From Sedimenticola_A sp040506425 (GTDB taxonomy: Bacteria > Pseudomonadota > Gammaproteobacteria > Chromatiales > Chromatiaceae): a stretch of 64,000 nt of DNA. Below are positions 27,767 through 36,931 of the stretch, one piece after another (the first letter of the stretch is position 1; each line of letters begins with the position of its first letter). The notes beneath the pieces are model-generated. The model was not told where the DNA came from. It worked only from the letters and a program-made list of their open reading frames with translations, and did not search any database. A program made the translations under genes and the position numbers. The stretch covers positions 3,658,001 to 3,722,000 of the forward strand of contig OZ245051.1 of NCBI GenBank assembly GCA_965224515.1, read 5' to 3'.

Positions 27767-29026
27767 TTACAACCGCTCTACTCTTACCTTGATGACAGCA
27801 CGGGCATCTGCCTCGATCACACTCAAGCGATAACCCTGCTCTTCGATGAAATCGCCTTCAGATGGAATATGGCGTAAGCGACTGACTATAAACCCGCCGA
27901 TGGTATGAGCCTCCTCCACGGGAAACTGGATATACAGAAGATCATTGACCTCGGAGATGGGCATTCTTCCGCTCATCAAATGGCTGTTTTCACTCTCGTG
28001 TTCGATATAGGTCCGTTGCTTGGGATGATACTCATCGAAGTCGTATCCCACATCGATCTCGCCCACCACCTCTTCAAAAACATCTTCCATGGTGAGAATC
28101 CCCACGGCAGAGCCAAATTCGTCCACCACCACCGCCATATGATCGTCACGGGCCTGCAGCTTGGGAAGCGCCTGGTCAATGGTCTGCTTTGGAGACAGGT
28201 AGAGTACAGAACTTATGTAGTCAGAGGCGGACTTATCAATCACATCAGGATCCATCAAATCCCATGAGCTCAGGGTCAATATACTCTTAATATTGGTAAT
28301 GTTACCCCTATAGACCGGCAGCCGGTTGAAGCCGTACTTCATCACCAGGCGTACTGCCTCCTTCATGGGACGGGCTTCGTTGAGACCGATAACGTCAGCC
28401 AGGGGGATCATCGCCTCACCCACAGTGGTATCTGCAAATCGGATGATCCTGCGAATACGCTTTCGATCGATTGTTGAAGGATTGGCCGCAGAGTCGGATA
28501 CGTCCAGAAGCACCCGCAACTCCTCCCGGGTAATAAACATGTTCTGGGGAACAGTCCCATCCCCCACGATGCGTGTAATGAAACGCGCTATCCGGCTGAA
28601 TATAAAAATAACCGGGTAGAACACATATGAGAAAAATCGAAGTGCAAAAATAAGTCTGGTGGAAATTGTATCCGCCTTTTGCTGAAAGATACTCTTGGGG
28701 ACTACTTCTCCGATAATCAACAGAACCGGGGTAAGCACAACAACTGATACCAGGTCTCCAACTGTGCCGAAAAGATCAATGCATATCAGGGCACCCAGGG
28801 TGGATATGATGACAGTCGCCAGGTTGGTTCCTACCAGTGTGGTACCCAGAATAACGTCAGGAGTCCGGAACAGCTTCAGTACCAATGCAGCACCGCGATC
28901 ACCCACCTTGGCCCTGTGACGCAATTTGAGCTTGTCCGAATTCACCATGGCAATTTCGGATCCGGAGAAAAAACCTTTCAGTAATAGAAAAAAGGCAATA
29001 AGTAAAAGCTCTACTGTCCAATCCAT
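27767..29026 (-). CDS. CNNM/CorC (HlyC) family membrane protein
   Basis: A 419-residue protein with a DUF21 transmembrane domain (about 1-190; FFSGSEIAMVNSDKLKLRHR), a CBS-pair domain (about 205-330; VVVDEFGSAVGILTMEDVFEEVVGEI) and a C-terminal CorC_HlyC domain (GGFIVSRLRHIPSEGDFIE). Homologues are Mg2+/Co2+ efflux-type transporters or their regulators. The ATG at 29026 forms a TGATG overlap with the upstream paralogue and has GGGGGAT in place; a GTG one codon earlier is the alternative. Confidence 0.92.
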   Translation of the reverse strand: MDWTVELLLIAFFLLLKGFFSGSEIAMVNSDKLKLRHRAKVGDRGAALVLKLFRTPDVILGTTLVGTNLATVIISTLGALICIDLFGTVGDLVSVVVLTPVLLIIGEVVPKSIFQQKADTISTRLIFALRFFSYVFYPVIFIFSRIARFITRIVGDGTVPQNMFITREELRVLLDVSDSAANPSTIDRKRIRRIIRFADTTVGEAMIPLADVIGLNEARPMKEAVRLVMKYGFNRLPVYRGNITNIKSILTLSSWDLMDPDVIDKSASDYISSVLYLSPKQTIDQALPKLQARDDHMAVVVDEFGSAVGILTMEDVFEEVVGEIDVGYDFDEYHPKQRTYIEHESENSHLMSGRMPISEVNDLLYIQFPVEEAHTIGGFIVSRLRHIPSEGDFIEEQGYRLSVIEADARAVIKVRVERL

Positions 29027-30483
29027 CACCGATCCCCCTGTGACCGTTCATCGTCTGGCACATCATCGGATTCTGCTTCAGACATCAACTCCTCTTCGAC
29101 AGGCTCATTATCAGAACCACGCTCTTCACCTTCATCGACATCCTCATTTTCGATATCAGCGGCCTGGGCATCTGAAGAGGATACCTTCTGAACCTGAAGC
29201 TGGCTGATCCTCAATCCACTTCTTTCCTTGACGATAAAGAGAAAACCTTCATGGGTTATCTGGTCACCAGGCTCCGGCAACCGGTCAAACAACCTGAAAG
29301 CAACACCACCTATGGTGGTCATCACCGCATCTTCAATATCAAAATTTGTCAGATTGTAAAAATCCGTCAGCCGCATATCACCAGGCACGATATAGCTGTT
29401 CTCGTCATCTTCCTTGTAGTGTTCCTGACCCACCATCTTTCCGGAAATTTCACCAAAAATGAATGTCAGCACATCTTTCATGGTGACTATGCCGGACACC
29501 TCGCCGTATTCACCAAGAATGATCGCAACACGGGTATTGTGCGCCTGGAAATAGTCGAACATCTCGTCCACCTTCTTGGTGGGTGGCACGTAGTGTGCCG
29601 GCTTGAGAATCATGTCCAGGGTAACCTGGGAGAGGTCACTGCCCCCCCTGACCAGTTTCAGGATATCCTCTGAATGTATAAAACCGATCACATTGTCCCA
29701 ATGCCCCTTGTAGACGGGAACGCGGGGATGGCAATAGCTCCGGAACTGCTCAATCAATTCTGAAACGGGAAGATCAGCATCAAGAAACAGTATGCGGGGA
29801 CCAGGGGTCATGATGCGTGAGATATCCGTTTCCGACGCCTCAAGCAGATTATCGATCAGAACTCTTTCCGTGGCGTCAATGACGCCACTCTCCTCCCCTT
29901 CCTCCAGGAGTGTGCGCAGTTCATCGGGCTGCAGGATGTTCTCCCGGTTAACGGCATCCCCGACCACAAGGGTAGTAATACGATCTGCCAGCACGCGCAC
30001 CGCCTCGCGCAGTGGTGTTATGAAAATCATCCAGCGAGGGAGAAAGCGCGCAGTGATGCGGGTGCTGAACTTGATGGGATAGCTTACCGCGATGGTTTTG
30101 GGAGTCACCTCCCCGATCAACAGCAACAGGGGCACCATGATAAGTATGTTGATCCAGCCCACATCCTGTTCGCCGTAAAGCAGCAGTAGGATCGCGGTCA
30201 TATTTACTGCCGATGCGATATTCACCAGCTCGTTGCCGCAAAGAATGGAAATAATCAGGCGACGGGGTTCATCAAGCATCGCGTGAATGTTCTCAGAGGT
30301 CTTATGCCGTGAGTGCCTGAGTTTCTGCAGATCGATGCGACTGAGGGAAAAGAGCGCTGTCTCCGAGCCTGAGAATACGGCAGATGCAGACAACAGCAAT
30401 ACTTGAAACAGAATACGGAGGTATAGTTCCCAATCATCGAAATTAAGGTTCAGCGTTTCAACAAACGCTTTTATCTCATCCAT
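29026..30483 (-). CDS. CNNM/CorC family membrane protein (paralogue)
   Basis: A 485-residue protein with the same architecture as its downstream neighbour: DUF21 (about 15-205; FSGSETALFSLSRIDLQKLR), CBS pair (about 215-345; ILGEYGEVSGIVTMKDVLTF) and CorC_HlyC domain (GGVAFRLFDRLPEPGDQI). It adds an acidic C-terminal tail of about 50 residues rich in Glu and Asp. The stop overlaps the start of the second copy, so the two are made together and may form a heteromer. Predicted role is divalent cation transport across the inner membrane. Confidence 0.92.
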   Translation of the reverse strand: MDEIKAFVETLNLNFDDWELYLRILFQVLLLSASAVFSGSETALFSLSRIDLQKLRHSRHKTSENIHAMLDEPRRLIISILCGNELVNIASAVNMTAILLLLYGEQDVGWINILIMVPLLLLIGEVTPKTIAVSYPIKFSTRITARFLPRWMIFITPLREAVRVLADRITTLVVGDAVNRENILQPDELRTLLEEGEESGVIDATERVLIDNLLEASETDISRIMTPGPRILFLDADLPVSELIEQFRSYCHPRVPVYKGHWDNVIGFIHSEDILKLVRGGSDLSQVTLDMILKPAHYVPPTKKVDEMFDYFQAHNTRVAIILGEYGEVSGIVTMKDVLTFIFGEISGKMVGQEHYKEDDENSYIVPGDMRLTDFYNLTNFDIEDAVMTTIGGVAFRLFDRLPEPGDQITHEGFLFIVKERSGLRISQLQVQKVSSSDAQAADIENEDVDEGEERGSDNEPVEEELMSEAESDDVPDDERSQGDR

Positions 30484-31148
30484 AACCTGCTCGTTCTTTT
30501 TATCATTAGCCCAGTAGGCTATTACAATTCGTGGCCTTGATCATTGACCTGGGTGAATCAAACGTCACTGCGCATAAATCCCGTCATACCGTGTGCTGAA
30601 TTCCCTCAAACTCCAGATCGGAAATTCATCTGCCCATCCGAATGGGCGAGACATTGTGAATAGCCAGACCGTACAAACAGAGCGGCGGTAGAAAATTTCA
30701 AAACCGAGCCGGGTGTAAACACAGCCTCATATATCGAAGGAGATCAGAAATATGATTTCTTTTCCCATTCGACTGTGCCTTGAAAGATACACTGGCTGGA
30801 GTATTGCGCTTCCCCTCTATCATTTCCGGCAGGCTCAACCTGCGAAAAAGTATTTATTTTCCTGTTCTGCATCTACCACAATGCAAATAGAGCCTGGTAA
30901 CCACTGCATTTTCCAGTTCTTCATTTACTAAATTTATCAGTGTTATGAGTCTGTTTTATCATCAACGATATAAGGCAGATTGTTGGTTGATACAAGTCAA
31001 AGATGTGTCAGATTTATGACATTTTTATGACATCAGTGGATGCGTCAGCGAACAAGCAGGAGTAATCTAGGTATAAATTTAATTATATTCTATATATGTA
31101 AAGGCACAGCTCTAAAAGTGTGAACTTTTGGCTTTAGGAGGGCCAAAG
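30484..31148. other. Long AT-rich regulatory region upstream of ppk2
   Basis: 665 bp between the divergent CorC pair and ppk2. No credible coding frame. The right part is AT-rich and contains the 11-bp spaced half-site array at 30995-31032; the left part shows nothing I can name. Confidence 0.5.
30995..31032. promoter_or_regulatory. Putative Pho box array upstream of ppk2
   Basis: Five-base half-sites AGTCA, TGTCA, TGACA, TGACA start at 30995, 31006, 31017 and 31028, exactly 11 bp apart. Read on the minus strand, the last two give TGTCATAAAAATGTCATAAA, close to the enterobacterial Pho box (TGTCA direct repeats with 11-bp period). The orientation is opposite to that of ppk2, about 117 bp from its start, which weakens the case. 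The downstream genes are phosphate and polyphosphate genes. Confidence 0.6.
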
Positions 31149-32126
31149 ATGGCGGAAGAATTAAACACTGATACAGGGCTTGGCAATCACCCTGAAACAG
31201 TAGAGAGGCCGCCGGAATATCCGGAAGATAATTCTTTTCTGCCTATTTTCTCCGATCCCGACAGCACCCAACATACTGAGGAGCTGTTACAAGAGAATCA
31301 GCGTTTGCGTGAAAAAGTTGCGCAACTCGAGAAGCGTCAGAAAAAGACATCCCGCAAGTTAAACCAGGTAAAGGAGCTGGCTCCCTACCAGGCTGAGCTG
31401 ATCCGTCTCCAACAATGCCTTGAAAGACGTGGCAAGAAGATGATTATCGTCTTCGAGGGGCGTGGGGCCGCCGGTAAGGGCGGTACTATCCGGCGTATCA
31501 CACAGTACATGAATGCCAAGCACTACCGGGTAGTTGCACTGGGCAAGCCCACAGCCGAAGAGCGTTCCCAGTGGTTTTATCAAAGGTATATCCGTGAGTT
31601 TCCGCGGGCTGGTGAAATGGTGCTGTTTGATCGAAGTTGGTATACACGAGCCATGATAGAACCGGTTTTCGGGTTCTGCACGGATGAGGAATACGAGAAT
31701 TTTTTTGAAGGCGTCAGTGGGTTCGAGATGGATCTTGTCAGCCAGGACATCATTCTTATCAAGTTGTACCTGAGTGTGTCACAGGAGGAGCAGACCCGGC
31801 GTTTTGAACAACGCAAGGATGACCCGCTTCAGCACTGGAAGCTGAATGAAGTAGACCTGGACGCAGAGGAACGCAGGGCAGAATTCACAGCGGCCAAGTA
31901 CGAAATGCTTCGCCACACTCATACAGTACACGCCCCCTGGACGATTATTCGTTCAGATATCAAGCACCAGGCGCGTCTCAACGCGATGAAGGTGATCCTG
32001 AATGCTGTCGATTACGAGCGGCTGGACCCGACACTTGATATAACCCCGGACACTGCAGTCACAGTCTCTGGCGCTTACGAATTGGAGAGAATGGAGGCGC
32101 ATCGGCTTAAACATGGCAGTTTTTAG
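31149..32126 (+). CDS. ppk2: Polyphosphate kinase 2
   Basis: A 325-residue PPK2, the P-loop family that moves phosphate between polyphosphate and nucleoside diphosphates. An N-terminal acidic/coiled extension (about 40-95; HTEELLQENQRLREKVAQLE) precedes the kinase core: Walker A GRGAAGKGG at 104-112, lid and substrate motifs YFQRY-like WFYQRYIREFP, and Walker B VLFDRSWYTRA with Asp161/Arg162. The single-domain form is usually the class I enzyme. The ATG at 31149 follows TAGGAGG at good distance; a GTG/ATG-like start 21 bp upstream is less likely. First gene of the phosphate island. Confidence 0.93.
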   Translation: MAEELNTDTGLGNHPETVERPPEYPEDNSFLPIFSDPDSTQHTEELLQENQRLREKVAQLEKRQKKTSRKLNQVKELAPYQAELIRLQQCLERRGKKMIIVFEGRGAAGKGGTIRRITQYMNAKHYRVVALGKPTAEERSQWFYQRYIREFPRAGEMVLFDRSWYTRAMIEPVFGFCTDEEYENFFEGVSGFEMDLVSQDIILIKLYLSVSQEEQTRRFEQRKDDPLQHWKLNEVDLDAEERRAEFTAAKYEMLRHTHTVHAPWTIIRSDIKHQARLNAMKVILNAVDYERLDPTLDITPDTAVTVSGAYELERMEAHRLKHGSF

Positions 32127-32213
32127 AGCTGCACGCTTGTGTTGCGGTATTTACAATTTCAAAAACAAGGGGTAACCACGCGGGAGCTGAACTTCCAGAC
32201 AACAATTAACAAG

Positions 32214-32235
32214 AGAGCCCAATAACCAGGGCTCT
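32214..32235 (+). terminator. Possible terminator after ppk2
   Basis: AGAGCCC and GGGCTCT form a 7-bp stem with an 8-nt loop; a TTTTT run follows only after 11 bases, so the match to a classical terminator is imperfect. Confidence 0.4.
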
Positions 32236-32363
32236 ACGCATCGCCTTTTTGCATGTGACAGAAGGGAGGAGTGGATCGTATACAGATCGTTACTTTCTCT
32301 TCTCGCGCGAGGGCGTTTTGTAACTGATTTTTTAAACTAACCACAACCTATATGGAGACGTCC

Positions 32364-33044
32364 ATGCGGACAACTAATCCTATCGCATCGCTGCTGGGAA
32401 GCAGCCCGTTTAAGCCGCTGCAGGCCCATATGCGCATTGTCAACGAGTGCGTTAACGAGGTCCCTGCCCTGTTCGATGCACTGTTAAAGGGAGACAACGC
32501 TGTCCTTACCGAGCAAAAGGATAAAATTTTTGCCAAGGAGGGAGAGGCCGACCTGCTCAAGCACGAACTGCGCGCACACATGCCAAAAAGTCTCTTTATG
32601 CCGGTTGATCGCAGAGACTTGCTGGAAATGCTGGACCTGCAGGACAGCATCGCCAACATAGCCCAGGACATAGCGGGTTTGATGATGGAAAGAGACATGT
32701 CGGTACCAACAGGTATGGGTGAGCAGGTTGAAGCCTTCGTGCAACGCTGTGTCGATACCTGTAACCATGCATCCACCATCATAGAAGAGTTGGATGAGTT
32801 GATCGAAACCGGCTTTCGTGGCCGCGAAGCCTCAAAAGTTGAGGAGATGGTCGAAGCGCTGAATAAACTGGAAGACGAGACTGACGAGATGGGGATCGCG
32901 CTCACCCGCACCCTGTTTTCAATGGAAGATGACCTTAAGCCTGTCTCGGTGATGTTCTGGTACCAGATGCTGCAATGGATCGGCGAACTGGCCGACAACG
33001 CTGAAAAGGTGGGTGACCGTATGAGGTTGCTGATCGCACGATAA
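32364..33044 (+). CDS. DUF47 (PhoU-like) phosphate transport regulator
   Basis: A 226-residue all-helical protein of the TIGR00153/DUF47 family, relatives of PhoU that are encoded beside PiT-type phosphate permeases and thought to modulate them. The start LLGSSPFKPLQAHM and the acidic helix EELDELIETGFRGREASKVEEM are characteristic. The ATG at 32364 has GGAG seven bases upstream; the ATG at 32352 is the alternative. The pit gene follows 111 bp downstream. Confidence 0.9.
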   Translation: MRTTNPIASLLGSSPFKPLQAHMRIVNECVNEVPALFDALLKGDNAVLTEQKDKIFAKEGEADLLKHELRAHMPKSLFMPVDRRDLLEMLDLQDSIANIAQDIAGLMMERDMSVPTGMGEQVEAFVQRCVDTCNHASTIIEELDELIETGFRGREASKVEEMVEALNKLEDETDEMGIALTRTLFSMEDDLKPVSVMFWYQMLQWIGELADNAEKVGDRMRLLIAR

Positions 33045-33155
33045 GCGAATTATCGCCTTCGGTTTACACCGCAAGGCAATCCATGTTTTTTGTTTAACAC
33101 GCCCGGCGTGGGGTCTTATACACCCTGAATAAGCCGGAAATTGAGGAATCCAGCA

Positions 33156-34421
33156 ATGGAAATCATCTCTGAATGGGGTTTTGTATTCACTGTCATGGCC
33201 GTGGTTTTCGGCCTCTACATGAGTTGGGGTATCGGTGCCAACGATGTCGCCAACGCCATGGGTACGCCAGTAGGCTCCGGGGCAATTACAGTCAAGCAGG
33301 CTATTATAATTGCCGCGGTTTTTGAATTCGCAGGCGCCTTTATCGCCGGCGGGAGCGTCACCAAAACAATCCGCAAGGGCATTATCGATCCCAGCAGTAT
33401 TGCCGGATCTCCGGAACTGCTGGTCTACGGTATGCTGGCGGCCCTGCTGGCTGCAGGTATCTGGCTGATGATCGCCTCCACCAGAGGCTGGCCGGTATCT
33501 ACGACTCACTCCATCGTCGGTGCCATCGTGGGTTTTGCCATTGCTGGTATCGGCATGGATGCGGTCAACTGGGGCAAGATCGGCAGCATTGTAGCCAGCT
33601 GGATAGTATCCCCCATGATTGGCGGCGTAATCGCACTGCTGCTGATGATCAGTATCCGTAAACTGATTCTCAATACCGAGAACCCGTTCGACAAGGCGAA
33701 GGTCTGGGCCCCGGTGTATGTTTTTCTGGTAGGCTGGATCGTCTCCCTGGTTACCCTGTTCAAGGGCTTGAAGCACCTGAAACTGGAGTTTTCTGCCATT
33801 GAGAGTTTCATTGTCGCCACCATTTTCGGCCTCATTGTCGCTTTCATAGGCAAGCTGATGATCAGCAGGGTCAAGATCGACGCTGATGCGGACAAGGATT
33901 ATCACTACGCAAGTGTTGAGAAAGTCTTTACCCCCCTGATGATCTTTACCGCCTGTGCCATGGCCTTTGCCCACGGTTCAAACGATGTGGCAAACGGCAT
34001 CGGCCCAATGGCGGCAGTACTCTCTGTGGTTGAAAGCGGCGGCGATATCGGACAGAAAGCCGGCCTGCCCATCTGGGTACTGGCAATTGGTGGTGCTGGT
34101 ATCGTGGTCGGTCTGGCTACCATGGGTTACAAGGTGATGCAGACCATCGGCACCAAGATCACCGAGTTGACGCCAACCCGTGGCTATTGCGCCACACTGG
34201 CAGCTGCAACCACCGTGGTACTCGCATCGAAGACTGGTCTGCCGGTATCCACCACCCAGATCGCCGTAGGTGCGGTAATGGGTGTGGGACTTGCGCGGGG
34301 CGTCGGTGCCATCGACCTGCGGGTTGTAGGCAATATCATCATCTCCTGGCTGATCACCCTGCCCGCAGGCGGTATTCTGGCAGCGGCCTTCTTCTTCCTG
34401 TTCGTTGGTATATTCGGCTAG
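33156..34421 (+). CDS. pit: PiT-family inorganic phosphate transporter
   Basis: A 421-residue, roughly ten-helix permease with both inverted PiT signatures: GANDVANAMGTPVGSGAIT near residue 25 and HGSNDVANGIGPMAAVLSV near 275. A central hydrophilic loop around 225-255 separates the halves. PiT proteins import metal-phosphate complexes using proton or sodium gradients; with a DUF47 partner immediately upstream this is a standard pair. The ATG at 33156 follows TTGAGGA. Two hairpins, one a strong terminator, follow the stop. Confidence 0.93.
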   Translation: MEIISEWGFVFTVMAVVFGLYMSWGIGANDVANAMGTPVGSGAITVKQAIIIAAVFEFAGAFIAGGSVTKTIRKGIIDPSSIAGSPELLVYGMLAALLAAGIWLMIASTRGWPVSTTHSIVGAIVGFAIAGIGMDAVNWGKIGSIVASWIVSPMIGGVIALLLMISIRKLILNTENPFDKAKVWAPVYVFLVGWIVSLVTLFKGLKHLKLEFSAIESFIVATIFGLIVAFIGKLMISRVKIDADADKDYHYASVEKVFTPLMIFTACAMAFAHGSNDVANGIGPMAAVLSVVESGGDIGQKAGLPIWVLAIGGAGIVVGLATMGYKVMQTIGTKITELTPTRGYCATLAAATTVVLASKTGLPVSTTQIAVGAVMGVGLARGVGAIDLRVVGNIIISWLITLPAGGILAAAFFFLFVGIFG

Positions 34422-34429
34422 GAAATGAC

Positions 34430-34470
34430 TGAATAGATCCTGCGGCGTGATTTATTGCAGGATCTATTCA
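34430..34470. other. Perfect 14-bp inverted repeat after pit
   Basis: TGAATAGATCCTGC and its exact complement GCAGGATCTATTCA lie around a 13-nt spacer starting 8 bp after the pit stop codon. The next bases are AAAAG, so on the minus strand it is preceded, not followed, by a T-run. It may protect the mRNA end or bind a dimeric protein. Confidence 0.55.
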
Positions 34471-34498
34471 AAAGTCGCTATTAATGAGCGTGTTACCG

Positions 34499-34525
34499 GC
34501 AGGGCTCCACTGGAGCCCTGCTTTT
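34499..34525 (+). terminator. Rho-independent terminator after pit
   Basis: GCAGGGCTCC pairs with GGAGCCCTGC over 10 bp around a 3-nt loop and runs into CTTTT. It ends the DUF47-pit unit and separates it from the P-loop gene. Confidence 0.8.
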
Positions 34526-34577
34526 CACGTAGAGTCAATGTAAAAGAGATATCTTTCCTGGGAAACGCAGGAATATC

Positions 34578-35192
34578 ATGAAAAATATGCTGTTTAAAAC
34601 CGCCCCGATAGAAGAGCTTCAGATTATAAAGGGTGTGACCTTCCCGGCACACATAACCTTCAGGCAGTTGCTGTTAACAGGCCCTCCGGGTTCTGGAAAG
34701 AGCACCATGGTTTGCAAATTGGGGGGGTGGTCGGAAGAGGGATATATCGATCTGTCACTGAACAAGTGGTGGACGGCCCAAAGCCTCTCCTTGCGTCCCA
34801 GGGAGATTCACCTCGGTTTCCCGTTCGTGGGGCATGATGAGGCGCTGGCAGTTTTCGACAAGGAGTGGCTAGAGTCCGATCCAAAACCCGAGATCGATTT
34901 CTCACGGATTAAAATACCCCCACTGAAGCACTTTTTCTTCTCTGTAAACTGGCGTAGCCGATACGTCTTTGAATTCATGCTCCCACCCGCTGAGCTCCTT
35001 CTGCAGCGAAGACTGGAACGAAGCAGGAAAGGTACCCATCATGTCGATGAGAACCTCGAATTAAAAACCACCCAAGAGCAGATTTCTGTTTACAAGCAGG
35101 CTGCTCTTTATCTCTACCAGAACGGGATAAACCTCTATTTACGGGAAGATGTGGACAGCAATCCACTGAAAATCATTACCTCCAGGTGTTAA
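34578..35192 (+). CDS. P-loop NTPase of unknown function
   Basis: A 204-residue protein with a Walker A motif GPPGSGKST at 35-43, preceded by a beta strand RQLLLTG. The remainder (GYIDLSLNKWWTAQSLSL, HFFFSVNWRSRYVFEFMLPP, LLQRRLERSRKGTHHV) contains an Arg-rich lid-like segment as in small-molecule or nucleic-acid kinases. I cannot name the family. The stop is three bases before the start of the FHA-like/PPP phosphatase gene, so the two are made together; a kinase-like and a phosphatase partner suggests reversible phosphorylation of something, but the substrate is unknown. Confidence 0.75.
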   Translation: MKNMLFKTAPIEELQIIKGVTFPAHITFRQLLLTGPPGSGKSTMVCKLGGWSEEGYIDLSLNKWWTAQSLSLRPREIHLGFPFVGHDEALAVFDKEWLESDPKPEIDFSRIKIPPLKHFFFSVNWRSRYVFEFMLPPAELLLQRRLERSRKGTHHVDENLELKTTQEQISVYKQAALYLYQNGINLYLREDVDSNPLKIITSRC

Positions 35193-35195
35193 CCA

Positions 35196-36653
35196 ATGGT
35201 CAAGCAGGATTCTAAACAGCAAAAGGGATTGCTCAAACGGCTCAAGGAGAGCTTTTCAGGACTGGAACAGTGCGAAGAACTGGATCTAAAACAGGCCTAT
35301 AAACTGGAAGACAAGAAAGTGCGTCTCCAGTTGGAAAACTATCCGATACAACTCAATGTCGGCCCCGATGGGCAGACACTGCACATCTATCCCGAACGCC
35401 CAATCAAAAATTCAAAGAATGGATTTCAGGCAGACAGGTATATCATCTTCGATCCGAAAAATTACTATAAGGGTGTTTCGGGTTTCATCCGCCTCAGCGC
35501 AGGAGAGAAACTGATACTGGGAAAAGGGCAAACTGACCAGAAAGACCTGCTCAACCTTCCCCAGAATATTGCAGCGCGCCACCTCAGCATCGTAAACGAT
35601 AAGGGCAGCCTAGTATTCAAGAAACTCGATGAGAAGTACGGCACATGTGTCTCTCCCCTGCTGAAGGAGAAAGAACTCCATCGCATCAGTAAATGGCGAC
35701 TGGCCAAGCTGAAGCGGCTTCGCGCTATTTTTGGCGGTCCTATAGAACCCCTTGCCCCTGATGATGCGCTCTCCCTGATAAAGGGTGTCAACAAGGTGAT
35801 GGAGAAAGAAGCCTTCAGGGAAAACAATGACAAAGGAATGCCGGGTGGTGTTCTCAAACTCCCAGCTGACATGACACCGCTTATCATCGGCGACCTGCAT
35901 GTCAAGACGAACAATCTGCTGGTCATCCTCAGCCAAACCGGCGTTCTCAAGGCCCTGAAGAAGGGCTATGCATCCCTGGTCATCCTGGGTGATGCTGTGC
36001 ATTGCGAAGACGAGGGGCACCTTGAAGAGATGGACAGCTCCATGCTGATCATGGATATTATTTTCAAGTTGAAAATGCGTTTCCCCCGGCAGGTCTTCTA
36101 CCTGCGGGGCAATCACGACAGTTTCTCTGATGAGATCGGAAAACGGGGTGTTCCCCAGGGACTGCTTTGGGAAAAGGCACTGGTTAAGAGAAGAGGCAAG
36201 GCGTACAGGGACCAGATGGCCCGCTTCTATGACCTGCTGCCGTATATCGCCTATTCCGACAATTTTCTCGCCTGTCATGCCGGACCGCCAACCAGTTCCA
36301 CGTCCCGCCAGGAGCTGATCAACATCTGCAACTATCCAAAACTGATGAAGGAAGTGACAAACAACCGTATTCGCCGCCCCAACAAGCCCTCGGGATATTT
36401 CAAGCGGGAAATAAAGAAATTCCGCAAATATTTCGATCTGTCACCGGAAACCCCGGTCATCGTGGGTCATACACCCCTTACCAACCACGAGACCCTCTGG
36501 GAAAGGGTTGGCGAGATCGACAATCACTACGTGCTCTATGGCAGTGATGAGGAGTGGATCGGCGTCATGGCCCAGGTTGGGGAGCGTCTGCGCCCGTTCC
36601 GCTACCCGGTGGAGCACCTGACTCCCCTGATCAACGCTATCAAAACTGACTGA
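35196..36653 (+). CDS. FHA-like domain fused to PPP-type metallophosphatase
   Basis: A 485-residue protein. Residues about 95-155 look like an FHA phosphothreonine-binding domain (LILGKG, AARHLSIV, then LDEKYGTCV). Residues about 225-470 are a PPP-type metallophosphatase: GDLH at 232, LGDAVHCED at 264, LRGNHD at 303-308, CHAGPP at 360-365 and VGHTPL at 423-428. GD-x-H, GD, GNHD and the two later histidines are present, so it should be catalytically active on phosphoprotein or phosphonucleic-acid substrates. The GDxVDRG arginine region is altered (GDAVHCED). It overlaps in context with the P-loop gene three bases upstream and sits among phosphate genes. Confidence 0.85.
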   Translation: MVKQDSKQQKGLLKRLKESFSGLEQCEELDLKQAYKLEDKKVRLQLENYPIQLNVGPDGQTLHIYPERPIKNSKNGFQADRYIIFDPKNYYKGVSGFIRLSAGEKLILGKGQTDQKDLLNLPQNIAARHLSIVNDKGSLVFKKLDEKYGTCVSPLLKEKELHRISKWRLAKLKRLRAIFGGPIEPLAPDDALSLIKGVNKVMEKEAFRENNDKGMPGGVLKLPADMTPLIIGDLHVKTNNLLVILSQTGVLKALKKGYASLVILGDAVHCEDEGHLEEMDSSMLIMDIIFKLKMRFPRQVFYLRGNHDSFSDEIGKRGVPQGLLWEKALVKRRGKAYRDQMARFYDLLPYIAYSDNFLACHAGPPTSSTSRQELINICNYPKLMKEVTNNRIRRPNKPSGYFKREIKKFRKYFDLSPETPVIVGHTPLTNHETLWERVGEIDNHYVLYGSDEEWIGVMAQVGERLRPFRYPVEHLTPLINAIKTD

Positions 36654-36696
36654 ATAGGTATGATTTTGGGGTTATAAGCGACGAAAAAGGTTATAC

Positions 36697-36734
36697 TGAC
36701 TGCTTTATTACAGTTTTATTACCGTTTTATGACG
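36697..36734 (+). promoter_or_regulatory. Putative Pho box array upstream of the Na/Pi cotransporter gene
   Basis: Half-sites TGACT, TTACA, TTACC and TGACG start at 36697, 36708, 36719 and 36730, exactly 11 bp apart, with T-rich GTTTTA or CTTTA linkers. Period and T-N-A-C core match PhoB/PhoP-type direct repeats. The array lies about 200 bp before the Na/Pi cotransporter start. It has the same layout as the array upstream of ppk2. Confidence 0.6.
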
Positions 36735-36931
36735 CACCTCAATGTGATCCTGCGGAAATTGTTGCCTAATAGGGACCGCTTGGATGCAGCTGCACTGCGC
36801 GAGGCTTCCGCCTCCTTCGGTGCTCCTGTCTGTCGCTCCGTGTGAAATCTGTTGTGAGTACCCCAATGTGCGTTGTCCGGAAAGCACAGGGCACTCTTTT
36901 TAGCTCAAAATTTATAAGGGAAATGGCCTGA

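Noticed and set aside
32919..33974. 351-codon minus-strand open frame
   Set aside because: It lies antisense to the DUF47 and pit genes, is rich in Asp/His/Gln as expected for a shadow frame, and has no recognisable domain.
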